The notes below the pieces were generated by a model that saw nothing but the letters and a program-made list of their open reading frames with translations, did not search any database and was not told the DNA's origin. A stretch of DNA of 64,000 nucleotides from SM23-73-3 sp964580215 (GTDB taxonomy: Bacteria > Zixibacteria > MSB-5A5 > SM1-73), in the NCBI GenBank assembly GCA_964580215.1, contig CAZOJT010000004.1:57010-121009 (forward strand), read 5' to 3'. Made by a program: the position numbers and the translations under genes. Shown here piece by piece: positions 1 to 8,382 of the stretch. How positions within the stretch are numbered: the first letter of the stretch is position 1; each line of letters starts with the position of its first letter.

Positions 1-2
1 AT

Positions 3-449
3 GTTAAGGCATCTATTGCATCACGATTAGGTCTTTTGTTTGCGATCTTAGCCACCATTTCCGGCTCAATATTTGCAAAGTCCACCTGGGGCTCCTTCTG
101 GAACTGGGATCCCCGGGAGACCTCCATTTTCATCCTGCTTTTAATCTATGGAGCCTATTTCGCTTTAAGATCAGCAGTGGAGTCCGAGGAAAGAAAAGCA
201 ACTCTCTCCTCAGTCTATGCCATCCTGGCTTTTGTTACCGTCCCGTTCCTGGTGTTTGTGGTTCCAAGGGTTTATCAGTCACTCCACCCCACAGATTCGG
301 TGATAAACACAAAGTTCCACCTACAGATGCCCCCACCAATTTTAGCCACTTTTCTGGCATCGCTTATCGGATTTACTTTCCTCTTTATCTGGATGTTTAA
401 GCTGGAGTGTGAGATAAACGAAATATCCAATAAACTAACGGAGGAATGA
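3..449 (+). CDS. ccmC: CcmC-family cytochrome c maturation / heme handling protein, 5' end outside window
   Basis: The frame is open from the first bases of the window (in-frame ASRLGL precedes the TTG at 36), so the start lies upstream and only the C-terminal ~148 residues are seen. The fragment carries the tryptophan-rich motif WGSFWNWDPRET, which in the CcmC/CcsA/ResC group lies in a periplasmic loop and handles heme during cytochrome c assembly. About four hydrophobic membrane segments are visible, two of them separated by a loop with VPRVYQSLHP that carries a conserved-type His. The next gene is a CcmD-sized protein, which favours CcmC over CcsA. Family assignment is firm; the exact subfamily is inferred. 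Confidence 0.85.
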   Translation, partial: VKASIASRLGLLFAILATISGSIFAKSTWGSFWNWDPRETSIFILLLIYGAYFALRSAVESEERKATLSSVYAILAFVTVPFLVFVVPRVYQSLHPTDSVINTKFHLQMPPPILATFLASLIGFTFLFIWMFKLECEINEISNKLTEE

Positions 450-451
450 AG

Positions 452-559
452 ATGTCCTCAAACTTTGTAACCATGATCGTCACTCTGGTTATCTGGATCG
501 GCGTGTTCTTCTATCTTCTGAGGCTGGATAGAAAAGTTAAAAAGCTTGAGAAAAAATGA
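452..559 (+). CDS. ccmD: CcmD-like 35-residue single-span membrane protein
   Basis: ATG at 452 is preceded by GGAGG at 440-444 (7-base spacing), placed inside the end of ccmC, so the two genes are translationally linked. The product has one hydrophobic helix (about residues 6-24, containing VIWIGVFFYLLRL) followed by a very basic cytoplasmic tail ending KLEKK. CcmD proteins are tiny, poorly conserved, single-span proteins that act with the heme exporter CcmABC and are usually encoded next to ccmC. The call rests on size, topology and position, because CcmD has little sequence signature. Confidence 0.7.
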   Translation: MSSNFVTMIVTLVIWIGVFFYLLRLDRKVKKLEKK

Positions 560-675
560 AACTGTCACAGGATTGGTTCAATTTTCGATTGGCACCTTTG
601 TGGACCTATGTTTGCCCCTTCACTTCCCAAGCGCTTTCCCGTGAATAGACCATTCCAAACGTCATGCTCAACGAG

Positions 676-703
676 TTGAAATGCACGAATTACAGAATAT
701 AGA
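676..703 (+). promoter_or_regulatory. Possible sigma70-type promoter upstream of the C1 peptidase gene
   Basis: TTGAAA at 676-681 and TATAGA at 698-703 are separated by 16 bases. They lie about 80 bases upstream of the peptidase start at 781, in the 221-base gap after ccmD. Nothing else stands out in the gap. The match is moderate and no expression evidence is available. Confidence 0.35.
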
Positions 704-780
704 AAAAATCGTTACAAAAACTGATGTGAGCAATTAAAAAGGCGCAAACATTTAAACCCTTCAAACAAAGGAATAAAGTT

Positions 781-2175
781 ATGAGACAGTTCAAAAAGTG
801 TGGCATTTTATTATTGATTCTTCTTCTGGGAAGTTCAGTTGTGATTTGGGGAAAGAGCAGTAAAGAGGGTGCTCTTACTCCGGACGTTATCCAGGAGGTT
901 AGCCAATCCTTTAAGATGGACACTTCAACCCGCGCCTTGATGAATGCTTTGACCAATAATGACATCAAGAAGCTGGCTTTGAACCGCCAGATGTATGTAG
1001 CCCACGATAATCTGTTTAACCATAAGATCAAAACCAAGGGGATCACCAATCAGGAAAGCAGTGGTCGATGCTGGCTGTTTGCCGGACTGAATATCATGCG
1101 TCCTAAGGTGATTGAGAAATACAAATTGAAGGAATTCGAGTTTTCCCAGAGTTATCTTTTCTTCTGGGATAAGTTCGAAAAAGCCAATACTTTTTTGGAA
1201 CTTATCATCGAGACTAAGGATCGCGATCCTTTGGATAGAGAGCTTCAGATGATACTGGAGAGCCCTTTTTCTGACGGTGGTCTGTGGATTTATGTGGTGG
1301 AGCTGATAGAGAAATACGGGGTTGTGCCCAAAAGCGTGATGCCGGAGAGCGAGCAAACCAGTAAGACAGGAATGATGGATCGGCTCATCAGCCGCAAGCT
1401 TCGTCAGGATGCAGCGATTTTAAGAAATATGAGTCAGAATGGGGCAACGCTTCCTGGGTTGAGAGAACGCAAGGTGGAGATGCTTAAAGAGATCTATCGA
1501 ATGTTAGCCCTAAACTTTGGGGTCCCTCCCACGGAATTTCAGTGGCGATATGAGAGCAAGGACTCCGTAGTCAGTGAAGTCAAAACATACACACCCCAAA
1601 GCTTCTTCCAGGAGGTGGTGGATGTTGACCTCAGAGACTACGTCCCCATCTACAATCACCCGGTGCGTCCTTATAATAAACTCTATCAGATGCGCCTGGC
1701 CCGAAACATTTATGATCGTCAGGACAACGTTTTCATTAACTTAGATCCCGAGCAGATGAGAGAGTTTGCCTTGAATCAGTTATTGGATAACCAGCCGGTC
1801 TATTTTACTTGCGACGTCAGTAAAGAGGACAGCTACGAACATGGAATCATGTCTCCAAAAATATATGATTTTGAATCCCTCTATGGGGTGGACTTTTCGA
1901 TGAGCAAGGCAGATAAGTTTCGCTATCGAGAAAGCTACTCAACTCATGCTATGGTATTTGTAGGCGTGGATACGCTGAATGGGAAACCGACAAAATGGCT
2001 GGTGGAAAATAGCTGGGGAGAGAAGAAAGGAGACAAGGGATACTGGACCATGTATGATGAGTGGTTTGATGAATACGTTTACAAAGTAATAATCAACAAA
2101 AAACATTTGCCCAAACGGGTGCTGGACATTCTAAAAACTGAGCCGATTGTGCTCCCCCCGTGGGACCCGATGTAA
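781..2175 (+). CDS. pepC: Exported C1B cysteine aminopeptidase (aminopeptidase C / bleomycin hydrolase family)
   Basis: 464 residues, close to the family's usual ~450. The papain-type catalytic set is complete: Gln91 and Cys97 in NQESSGRCWLFAG, His389 in YSTHAMVF, Asn410 in LVENSWGEK. The family removes N-terminal residues from peptides, usually as a self-compartmentalised hexamer. Unlike cytosolic PepC, this protein begins with a basic stretch and a hydrophobic segment (residues 8-22), so it is probably exported; no lipobox Cys is seen. The start ATG follows AAAGGA at 769-774. The gene stands alone on the + strand, and its last codons are duplicated downstream (see the repeat at 2161-2757). 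Family assignment is secure; export is inferred. Confidence 0.9.
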   Translation: MRQFKKCGILLLILLLGSSVVIWGKSSKEGALTPDVIQEVSQSFKMDTSTRALMNALTNNDIKKLALNRQMYVAHDNLFNHKIKTKGITNQESSGRCWLFAGLNIMRPKVIEKYKLKEFEFSQSYLFFWDKFEKANTFLELIIETKDRDPLDRELQMILESPFSDGGLWIYVVELIEKYGVVPKSVMPESEQTSKTGMMDRLISRKLRQDAAILRNMSQNGATLPGLRERKVEMLKEIYRMLALNFGVPPTEFQWRYESKDSVVSEVKTYTPQSFFQEVVDVDLRDYVPIYNHPVRPYNKLYQMRLARNIYDRQDNVFINLDPEQMREFALNQLLDNQPVYFTCDVSKEDSYEHGIMSPKIYDFESLYGVDFSMSKADKFRYRESYSTHAMVFVGVDTLNGKPTKWLVENSWGEKKGDKGYWTMYDEWFDEYVYKVIINKKHLPKRVLDILKTEPIVLPPWDPM

Positions 2176-2757
2176 TAAATTTGACGGCCTGATTGAAAAA
2201 AACCTCGCTTCGGGGTGGGATGAATTCCCACCCCTATGGGATTTGTAGTTTATCTTCTCTTATCGATTCTGTGCACATAAACATAGAGCAGGGCATTTAG
2301 CCCTGCGAATTTGGTCTTGTCTCAAAAAATCGCAAAAGCCCCGCGAAGCGGGGTCCTTCGGACAAGCTTTCGCACTCCAAAAACATTACCTGTAACTAAC
2401 GTAGGGACAGCCCTTGTGGCTGTCCTTTTTAAAACCAGGACAGGGACAAGCCCTGTCCCTACGGATTGCTTGCATTGTGCCTGGATCACCCTCTCCCTAA
2501 CCCTCTCCCATCAAGGGAGAGGGAATTAGCTCTTCCCTCCCTCGATGGGAGGGAACAAAAGGGAGGGTGAATGGAGTCCGGAAAGGGACAAACCCTGTCC
2601 ATACAGACCTGGGATTCGATGTAATAGATTCCGGGGAGTGGTCGGAAAAGTTTTACTTCGGGGTGGGATAAATTCCCACCCCTATGAGGGTTGATAGTTT
2701 ATCTGGCTCTAACAGATTTCTGGACATAGAGCAGGGCATTCAGCCCTGCGAATTTCA
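2161..2757 (+). repeat. Two ~150 bp imperfect direct repeats, 449 bp apart, carrying the 3' end of pepC
   Basis: Copy 1 is about 2161-2313 and copy 2 about 2610-2757. Copy 1 starts in the last codons of pepC (Trp-Asp-Pro-Met-stop). Copy 2 repeats them as TGGGATTCGATGTAA (Trp-Asp-Ser-Met-stop) with no gene upstream. Both copies share the block TTCGGGGTGGGAT with its inverted partner ATTCCCACCCC and the block GAGCAGGGCATT with GCCCTGC. No believable gene lies in 2176-2784; a short open frame near 2311 is made of repeat sequence. Confidence 0.75.
2401..2462. repeat. REP-like palindrome, GTAGGGACAGCCC family
   Basis: An imperfect inverted repeat starts GTAGGGACAGCC and ends CCTGTCCCTAC. The same element recurs in opposite orientation at 28539-28599, and a fragment lies at 2582-2600. 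It is a dispersed intergenic palindrome without coding potential; its function is unknown. Confidence 0.7.
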
Positions 2758-2784
2758 TTTCCCAACCACTTAATCTCCCAACAG

Positions 2785-4206
2785 TTATTTCTCCATTCTC
2801 CTTCGGAAAACGTAGACGAAAAGGCCAACCATAAATGCTCCTAAGAGAAACTCGAACCCGGCAACAAGATTGGCAAAGTCGCCCACCACCTTATACTGCT
2901 GAAATCTCCACAAAGGGAAAAATCCTTTTATGCTGAAAGTCAAAGATGTCCCAAAGTCCTTTAAGATTGTAGTTAATGGAGTGATATTCTTGAAGCTCAG
3001 GTTATATTTGAAAACTAAAGATGCACTATCATCAGCATTGTGAAGCCCTAAGAACATATATGCGATAGCAAAGGCGAAAACCAAAACGACAGAAGTTAAC
3101 CCCACATTTCTCAGCTTTTCTCCATATCCGCAGGATAGCCTCAAAATCCACAGAAAAATCCATTTGAAGAAGTCTCCAAGCAATCTGCAAGCCTTCCTTT
3201 TGCACTCCTGCTCTCTGAAATGGAACATACCAGCTTTGGTAAAATCTCTCTTATTATGAAACTGTACCTTTAACTGCCTATATGTCTCACCTACTCTGGT
3301 ATAGTTCTCGTTTCTACGTCTTCTCCTAAAATACCTCTCTTCTTCTGAGTTGATTTTTCTTAATGTATCTTCTAATAATACTTCATCTCCCAACTTATCT
3401 TTCCAATCCCAATTCATTAAGCTAAAATCAATATTTTTTAAATCGACCCCCTTCAAAATACAGTTTCGCAAATCCACTTTCGACAAAATGGTCTTGGCTT
3501 GAAAGATAGATTTACTGAAATCCATTTTCTTTTTGAACGCACAATCATCGAATAGAACTGTTTCACCAATAAATTTTACCTCTGTAAAGAAAATATTCTC
3601 CCCTGAAAATTTTGCTCGAGAAAAGTCTGTATTTCTGCCCCGAAATTCTGCTTGTGAAAACCGCACAGTCTTTCCAGAAAATTGAACATCATTAAAGTTT
3701 ATGTTTTCTCCAGAAAATTCTGATCCGCTAAAGACTGTATTCTCTCCCGAAAAGACCGCTCCAACGAAATTCAAGTCTCGCCCTGAAAATTGCGCTAGGG
3801 TAAATTCCGTATTCTTTCCCAAGAACTTTACATCGGAAAAATTAGTCGACTTTCCTACGAATTTAGCGTTCCAAAATGAAGAATTATTTCCCAAAAAGCG
3901 TGCTCCGGCAAATTTTGCACTTTTTTCTTTAAATTCGGCATCTTCAAAATGGACATCTTTTTTGAATTTAACCTCTACAAAAGGAAATGTATTTTCAGGG
4001 AAGAAAAAGCCCTCGAAATGATAGGCATCCGAATCTTTATCTTCTAATATGTTCTTTATCCCCTCGTTGAATTTTTTAATATCCTTCTTGTTTCTTCTCT
4101 CATGAAAAATGCAGAAGCTATCCTTTGAATCTTCTAAGGCTTCGTAAGGGCATTTCCAGCCAGTGGTTTCATTCTTATACACACATATTTTTCTTTGTTC
4201 GTTCAT
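2785..4206 (-). CDS. Pentapeptide-like repeat protein with Cys-motif N-terminus and channel-like C-terminal membrane domain
   Basis: 473 residues in three parts. Residues 1-40 hold a Cys/His cluster (C8, C19, C32, H35; CPYEAL and FCIFHE) that could bind metal. Residues ~70-240 are about eleven repeats, mostly of exactly 12 residues, with Phe at positions 1 and 8 and Gly at 3 (for example FSGENINFNDVQ). These run into ordinary pentapeptides (DLRNCILKGVDL) and predict a beta-helix. The C-terminal third has two or three membrane spans around a hydrophobic re-entrant-looking stretch, the layout of 2TM ion channels, but a TVGYG-type filter is absent. The start follows GAGG seven bases upstream. 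Pentapeptide/channel fusions are known; the substrate and role here are not evident. Confidence 0.7.
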   Translation of the reverse strand: MNEQRKICVYKNETTGWKCPYEALEDSKDSFCIFHERRNKKDIKKFNEGIKNILEDKDSDAYHFEGFFFPENTFPFVEVKFKKDVHFEDAEFKEKSAKFAGARFLGNNSSFWNAKFVGKSTNFSDVKFLGKNTEFTLAQFSGRDLNFVGAVFSGENTVFSGSEFSGENINFNDVQFSGKTVRFSQAEFRGRNTDFSRAKFSGENIFFTEVKFIGETVLFDDCAFKKKMDFSKSIFQAKTILSKVDLRNCILKGVDLKNIDFSLMNWDWKDKLGDEVLLEDTLRKINSEEERYFRRRRRNENYTRVGETYRQLKVQFHNKRDFTKAGMFHFREQECKRKACRLLGDFFKWIFLWILRLSCGYGEKLRNVGLTSVVLVFAFAIAYMFLGLHNADDSASLVFKYNLSFKNITPLTTILKDFGTSLTFSIKGFFPLWRFQQYKVVGDFANLVAGFEFLLGAFMVGLFVYVFRRRMEK

Positions 4207-4266
4207 TTTGTTTCCTCACCAGGAGATGAAAACCGCATCAGCAAGCTGATGCACTCCTTTTTATTT

Positions 4267-4779
4267 CTAAAGCCGAACACTCCAAATATCGTAACTTTTC
4301 TTATCAAAAAGGATAAATCGAACTTCTTGTAAATATTCTGCTTTCTTTGAGAACTCTTTGACTTCACCGAGCATGATCCGGGCGCACTCATCAGCGGGGA
4401 ATCCTCCTACGCCGGTGCCAAAAGCCGGGAAAGCTATGGATTCAATCTTTAGTTCTTCCGCTCTTTTCAAACTGTTGAGGGTAGCATTTCTTATGTATTC
4501 TTCATTGGTGACTAAATCCTGCCCCATGACTGCGGCATGGATTACATATTTTGCTTTCAATTTTCCCGCCTTTGTTACCACCGCTTCACCGACGGGAATG
4601 GGACCTTTGCTCATCGCCTCCTTCTCAATCTCATTCCCTCCTTTTCTTTTGATAGCTCCTGCTACCCCGATTCCCATCCACAGATGGTTGTTCGCCGCAT
4701 TCACAACAGCATCCACTTCTTGTCCTGTTATGTCACCCCGAATCAGCCTGATTTTGATCTTTTGCGGTTCCTTTTGCAT
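4267..4779 (-). CDS. Macro domain protein (ADP-ribose / O-acetyl-ADP-ribose processing type)
   Basis: 170 residues forming one macro domain. Signatures are RGDITGQEVDAVVNAANN at residues ~14-31, a glycine-rich loop with GVAGAIKRKGG, IPVGEAVVT, YVIHAAV and AFPAFGTGVGGFP. This is the MacroD-like pattern (NAAN, GVAGAI, GTG.GG), whose members bind ADP-ribose and often remove it from proteins or hydrolyse O-acetyl-ADP-ribose. The start has GGGAG a few bases upstream, inside the end of the PAP2 gene, so the 47-base overlap implies coupled expression. No partner ADP-ribosyltransferase is adjacent, so a DarTG-type module is not indicated. Confidence 0.88.
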   Translation of the reverse strand: MQKEPQKIKIRLIRGDITGQEVDAVVNAANNHLWMGIGVAGAIKRKGGNEIEKEAMSKGPIPVGEAVVTKAGKLKAKYVIHAAVMGQDLVTNEEYIRNATLNSLKRAEELKIESIAFPAFGTGVGGFPADECARIMLGEVKEFSKKAEYLQEVRFILFDKKSYDIWSVRL

Positions 4780-5344
4780 AAGAGACTCCCGGAAATTTCT
4801 TTGAAACTAACTTGAAAAGAACTATAATTATCAGGGCACATAGAATACCCAAAATTGTCCCTGCCAATACATCAAAAGGATAGTGGACTCCTACATATAT
4901 GCGGGAATATGCCACCAGCGCTGCGATGGAAAGCAAAGCAATCTTCAGCCTCGGATAAACGAAGGAAAAAAGGATCATTCCGGTGAAGATGTTGGTTGCG
5001 TGGGAGGAAGGAAAAGAAAAGGATTTAGTGCAATTTATCAGTAAGTGAACGTTCTCCAGCACATTGCAAGGCCTTACCCTTCCCACCAATGGCTTGAACA
5101 CACTATTGCAAACTTGATCACTTAAGGTGATTCCCAAAACCAAAAGCAAGACAGCTATTCTCCCCCTCTTTTGTCCGAAGACAAGGAGAAAAATCGCTAA
5201 AAGAATAAAAGGGATTCGCCAATAATCAAGATTGGTCAGGATGGGCATGAGAAAATCGAAAACGACATTCTGCGCTTTGTAGTTCAACAGAAAGAATAGG
5301 TTAGTATCGACCTGAATAGCTTTTTCTAACAGGGGAAAAAACAT
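4733..5344 (-). CDS. PAP2-superfamily membrane phosphatase (lipid phosphatase, undecaprenyl-PP or PA type)
   Basis: 203 residues with five or six membrane spans. All three catalytic motifs of the acid phosphatase/PAP2 superfamily are present: K84-x6-R91-P92, P112-S-S-H115 and S147-R148-x5-H154-x3-D158. Such enzymes remove a phosphate from lipid pyrophosphates or phosphatidic acid at the outer face of the inner membrane. In this envelope-rich neighbourhood, undecaprenyl pyrophosphate recycling is plausible, but substrate cannot be read from sequence. The tail (about residues 185-203) overlaps the macro-domain start. Confidence 0.88.
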   Translation of the reverse strand: MFFPLLEKAIQVDTNLFFLLNYKAQNVVFDFLMPILTNLDYWRIPFILLAIFLLVFGQKRGRIAVLLLVLGITLSDQVCNSVFKPLVGRVRPCNVLENVHLLINCTKSFSFPSSHATNIFTGMILFSFVYPRLKIALLSIAALVAYSRIYVGVHYPFDVLAGTILGILCALIIIVLFKLVSKKFPGVSYAKGTAKDQNQADSG

Positions 5345-5389
5345 AAGGCTCCAAGAAAAAGGGGAGAGTTTAAGCCTTCCTTTATTTGG

Positions 5390-6292
5390 TCACTTAAAAC
5401 TCTCCATAAAACTCTCAACTTCTCTCAAAGAGGGAATTCCGGCTCTTCCTCCCAGCCTTCTACATTTCATAGCGGCACAAGCATTAGCAAATCTGACAAT
5501 TTTTTTCAAAGACCACTTTTTCAAAAGTCCATAGATGAAAGCACCATGAAAAACATCTCCTGCCCCGGTGGTATCAACTCCTTTCACTTTAAAACCGGGT
5601 GAGTGGAAAATCTTATTGCCCGCCCCGCAGATACATCCGGCTTCGCCTGTGGTGACCACCACAGTTTTGAATCTTTTTTTCATCAATTCCCGGCATGCCA
5701 CAAAAGGGTCGGATGTTTTGACGAAGCCGCAGGCAAATCTTTTCGATACGATCAGATGATCCACATAGGGAAAAACTTTCTCCACCTCACCTCTTAAACT
5801 TCCCACATCCAGGCAAACTTCAGCATTTTGTTTTTTTGCCCATTGAGCTGCCAAAATGTTGATTTCTGGCTCACGTGCGTCCATGTGCAAAAATCTGGTG
5901 GAGATTGAATTGAGAAATTTAAGCTCATCTTTTTTGAGACTGATCTTTTTGTCCCGATCCAATGCTACCGTCCGTTTTCCCGATTTCTTATCCACCCAGA
6001 TAAACGCTCTGGATGTCTTTGTCTTTTTATCCATCAAGAGATATTGGGTATCCACTCCCTCTTTCTCCAACTGAGATTTGACGAACTCCCCTTCTTGGTC
6101 ATCTCCCACTTTGCCAATGTAGCACACCTTTGCACCTAACTTTGCTAATGTCACCATGGCGGTGGGCACGGGACCTCCTCCCTGAACCGAGGATCTGATT
6201 ACCTCTACCTTATCATCCAAACCAGGATATGGATCAAGGATAGAGAGATAATCCACCGCATTCACTCCTAAACCAACGCAGTCATACTTCAT
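5390..6292 (-). CDS. PfkB-family (ribokinase-like) sugar kinase
   Basis: The N-terminal PfkB signature GGGPVPTAMVTLAKLGAKV and the C-terminal signature DTTGAGDVFHGAF are both intact, the latter holding the anion-hole glycines and catalytic Asp. Family members phosphorylate sugars or nucleosides with ATP; this sequence resembles generic ribokinase/fructokinase-type members and the substrate is unknown. I place the start at the Met beginning MKYDCVGLG, the usual family N-terminus, four bases after the upstream yigZ stop. An in-frame ATG at 6319 would add nine residues encoded within the yigZ tail and has GGAAG six bases upstream, so it cannot be excluded. Confidence 0.85.
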   Translation of the reverse strand: MKYDCVGLGVNAVDYLSILDPYPGLDDKVEVIRSSVQGGGPVPTAMVTLAKLGAKVCYIGKVGDDQEGEFVKSQLEKEGVDTQYLLMDKKTKTSRAFIWVDKKSGKRTVALDRDKKISLKKDELKFLNSISTRFLHMDAREPEINILAAQWAKKQNAEVCLDVGSLRGEVEKVFPYVDHLIVSKRFACGFVKTSDPFVACRELMKKRFKTVVVTTGEAGCICGAGNKIFHSPGFKVKGVDTTGAGDVFHGAFIYGLLKKWSLKKIVRFANACAAMKCRRLGGRAGIPSLREVESFMESFK

Positions 6293-6296
6293 CTTT

Positions 6297-6911
6297 TTAT
6301 TTGAATTTGACCTGACCATTGGTAGCTTCCAGAAGAGCTTTTTTAATCTTTTCTGAGAGACTGCTTCTTACCACAATTTTTGCAGTTGCATCCTTTTCGA
6401 AACCTCGATCTTTAACCCTGACGTTGTATTTGCTAAAGATTTGACTAACCTTGCCGGTCATGTTCAGAGGATAGGACAGTATAATTTCCGAAATGATCCA
6501 TCTTGTAACTTTCTTAGCCTTTTGAAGTGCTCCTTGTGCGCTTTGTCGATAAGCACGCGAAAGTCCTCCGGTTCCCAGCTTCACTCCCCCGAAATAGCGA
6601 GTCACCACTACTAAAACATTATACAGATTTTCCGATTCGATGGCAAAAAGTATTGGCTTTCCTGCAGTCCCCCTCGGTTCTCCTGCATCACTGAATTTCA
6701 GATTTTCACCGTTAGCATTCTTAGTTCTCCAGGCGAAACAATTGTGGGTGGCATCGAAAAATTCTTGAGAGATTTTTCCAATCCAGTCTTTAGCGGTTTC
6801 TTCTAAGTCTACAGGGATAGCTGTGGCGATGAAGATGGAGCCTTCAACTTTTGTCTTAGCACGGATCAAATTTTTTATGGTTAAGTATTCATCGGAAGAA
6901 TTAGAGATCAT
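6297..6911 (-). CDS. yigZ: YigZ / IMPACT family protein (UPF0029)
   Basis: 204 residues. The UPF0029 core is clear: HNCFAWR, SDAGEPRGTAGKPIL (residues 74-88) and VVVTRYFGGVKLGTGGL (101-117), followed by a small C-terminal ferredoxin-like domain. The eukaryotic relative IMPACT regulates Gcn2; in bacteria the biochemical role is not settled, with ribosome or peptidase links proposed. The gene overlaps the preceding 93-residue gene by four bases (ATGA) and is followed at once by the PfkB kinase, so it sits in a tight operon. Confidence 0.9.
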   Translation of the reverse strand: MISNSSDEYLTIKNLIRAKTKVEGSIFIATAIPVDLEETAKDWIGKISQEFFDATHNCFAWRTKNANGENLKFSDAGEPRGTAGKPILFAIESENLYNVLVVVTRYFGGVKLGTGGLSRAYRQSAQGALQKAKKVTRWIISEIILSYPLNMTGKVSQIFSKYNVRVKDRGFEKDATAKIVVRSSLSEKIKKALLEATNGQVKFK

Positions 6912-7189
6912 TTTGGCAAATTGTCTTTCAACTTGGGCAATAAAAATTGCTCGATCAATCTTTTGAATCTGGCCATATAGATAAGGTCGAATTTATCCAT
7001 CTCAAACGGTATAAGCTTTTCGGCTTTTAGTTTCACCAAAACCGCCTCTTTTTTAGCTTCACCTAAAGTGAGTTTACCGCCTTTTATTTTTTCACATACT
7101 TCATCCACCATTTGTTGAAGCTTTTTTGCCCTTTCCTCATGATCCAGATATGTCTTCATATCTTTTATACATCCCCACAATGTTTCCAA
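6908..7189 (-). CDS. Small conserved-looking hypothetical protein upstream of yigZ
   Basis: 93 residues, or 83 if translation starts at the internal Met of MKTYLDHEER. Predicted mostly helical and charged, with no signal peptide or membrane segment. It contains KIKGGKLTLGEAKKEAV and the hydrophobic C-terminal stretch FDLIYMARFKRLIEQFLLP. I do not recognise a family. Its stop overlaps the yigZ start (ATGA), which supports a real gene co-translated with yigZ. Confidence 0.6.
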   Translation of the reverse strand: METLWGCIKDMKTYLDHEERAKKLQQMVDEVCEKIKGGKLTLGEAKKEAVLVKLKAEKLIPFEMDKFDLIYMARFKRLIEQFLLPKLKDNLPK

Positions 7190-7386
7190 AAAGGCGCTTA
7201 TAAAGTTCTCTGAATGTAGTTGCTCGATTTATCGAGCTAAACAAACCCCATTCCTTAAAAGCAGAAACTCAAGAAAATGTTACCAGCAGAATATTTTACA
7301 TCTCCTTTTATAAGCTTGCTCCGCTGAAAGATTACATAAAAGTTTAAGTGAGCATTTATTCAAGAGGAAAACCAAAGAGACTCCGC

Positions 7387-8271
7387 CTAAAGATAATTTA
7401 CCACCAGATCCAGATCATCAACTCCCTGAAGAGCAACTGCGCCTTGGTCAATCAATTCCTCCACCTTTTGAGAGCCTTCTTTTCTAATCACGAACAGGGG
7501 TTTTCCCTGTTTGCTGGCGAGGTCTGCCGCATCCATTGTGCCCGCACTCTTTTCATCCATCTCCACCACGATGACCGCCTGAGACAATCCCACCACGATT
7601 CTGTTTCTGGCCATAAGCTGTCCCACCTTCACCGGAACGTCCAGATTATATTCCGTGATCAGTGCTCCATTTTCGGATATTTCCTTTGCCAAGCCGGTGT
7701 TATCCGAGGGGTAGATTTTATTCAAACCACTCCCCAAAACCGCATAGGTCTTTCCCTCTTGGTTGAGAGCTCCTAAGTGAGCGGCGGCATCAATCCCCTC
7801 CGCCAGTCCACTGACTACCACCACCTCTCTTTGAGCCAGATTTTTTCCGATCTGAACTGCAAGCTCTATTCTCTGGGTAGTATATCCTCGATGAGTTCCA
7901 ATGACTGCCACAAAGATCTGCTCTCGAACGGGAAACTCTCCCTTAAAGTAAAGAAGAGGTGGGGGATCGTCGATCTGTTTCAGCAGTTGGGGATAATTAT
8001 CGTCTAATATGGTCAGGATGCCGATTTCCTGTTCTTCCAGATAAAGAAGATGTTCTTCTATCTCCGGCAACCAGTCCTGTGACTTAAGAATCTGTTCCGC
8101 CTTTTCGGGAGTCATCCTGGGAAGAGACAAGAGCTCCTCTTTGGAGGCATTATATACATTCTCCGGCGAACCAAAACTCATAAGAAGCTGTTGAAATGCC
8201 TTAGGTCCGACCTTCGCCTTCTCTCTAAGCGCCACCACATATTTTCTGTAATCCAACTCGCACCTCTTCAT
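7387..8271 (-). CDS. dprA: DNA processing protein DprA (Smf family), lacking the C-terminal winged helix
   Basis: The N-terminal SAM/HhH-like part (AFQQLLMSFGSPENVY, LLSLPRMTPEKAEQIL) is followed by the Rossmann DNA-binding core: VVVSGLAEGIDAAAHLGAL, AVLGSGLNKIYPSDN and ARNRIVVGLSQAVIVVE. DprA loads RecA on incoming single-stranded DNA during transformation. The protein ends near residue 294, soon after the Rossmann fold, so the winged-helix domain of longer DprA proteins is missing; many short members are natural. The start is placed at MKRCELDYRKYV, with AAGAGA nearby; an ATG at 8322 would add 17 unlikely residues. The comF homolog just upstream fits a competence role. Confidence 0.85.
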   Translation of the reverse strand: MKRCELDYRKYVVALREKAKVGPKAFQQLLMSFGSPENVYNASKEELLSLPRMTPEKAEQILKSQDWLPEIEEHLLYLEEQEIGILTILDDNYPQLLKQIDDPPPLLYFKGEFPVREQIFVAVIGTHRGYTTQRIELAVQIGKNLAQREVVVVSGLAEGIDAAAHLGALNQEGKTYAVLGSGLNKIYPSDNTGLAKEISENGALITEYNLDVPVKVGQLMARNRIVVGLSQAVIVVEMDEKSAGTMDAADLASKQGKPLFVIRKEGSQKVEELIDQGAVALQGVDDLDLVVNYL

Positions 8272-8382
8272 TGTTCTCTTGTTTCTATAATAGAAATTAA
8301 AGGAAAAAGACTTAAATATCAAGTGAAAATCAAGATAACTTTGGAAAAAGTCTGTTATGCGGGGATTGAAGCCCTCGCTCCA

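Noticed and set aside
2311..2529. 72-codon + strand open frame after pepC
   Set aside because: It translates the GTAGGGACAGCCC palindrome and CTCTCCC words; no RBS and no protein-like composition.
4267..4779. Macro domain as the antitoxin of a DarTG module
   Set aside because: No DarT-like ADP-ribosyltransferase is adjacent; neighbours are PAP2 and the pentapeptide-type protein.
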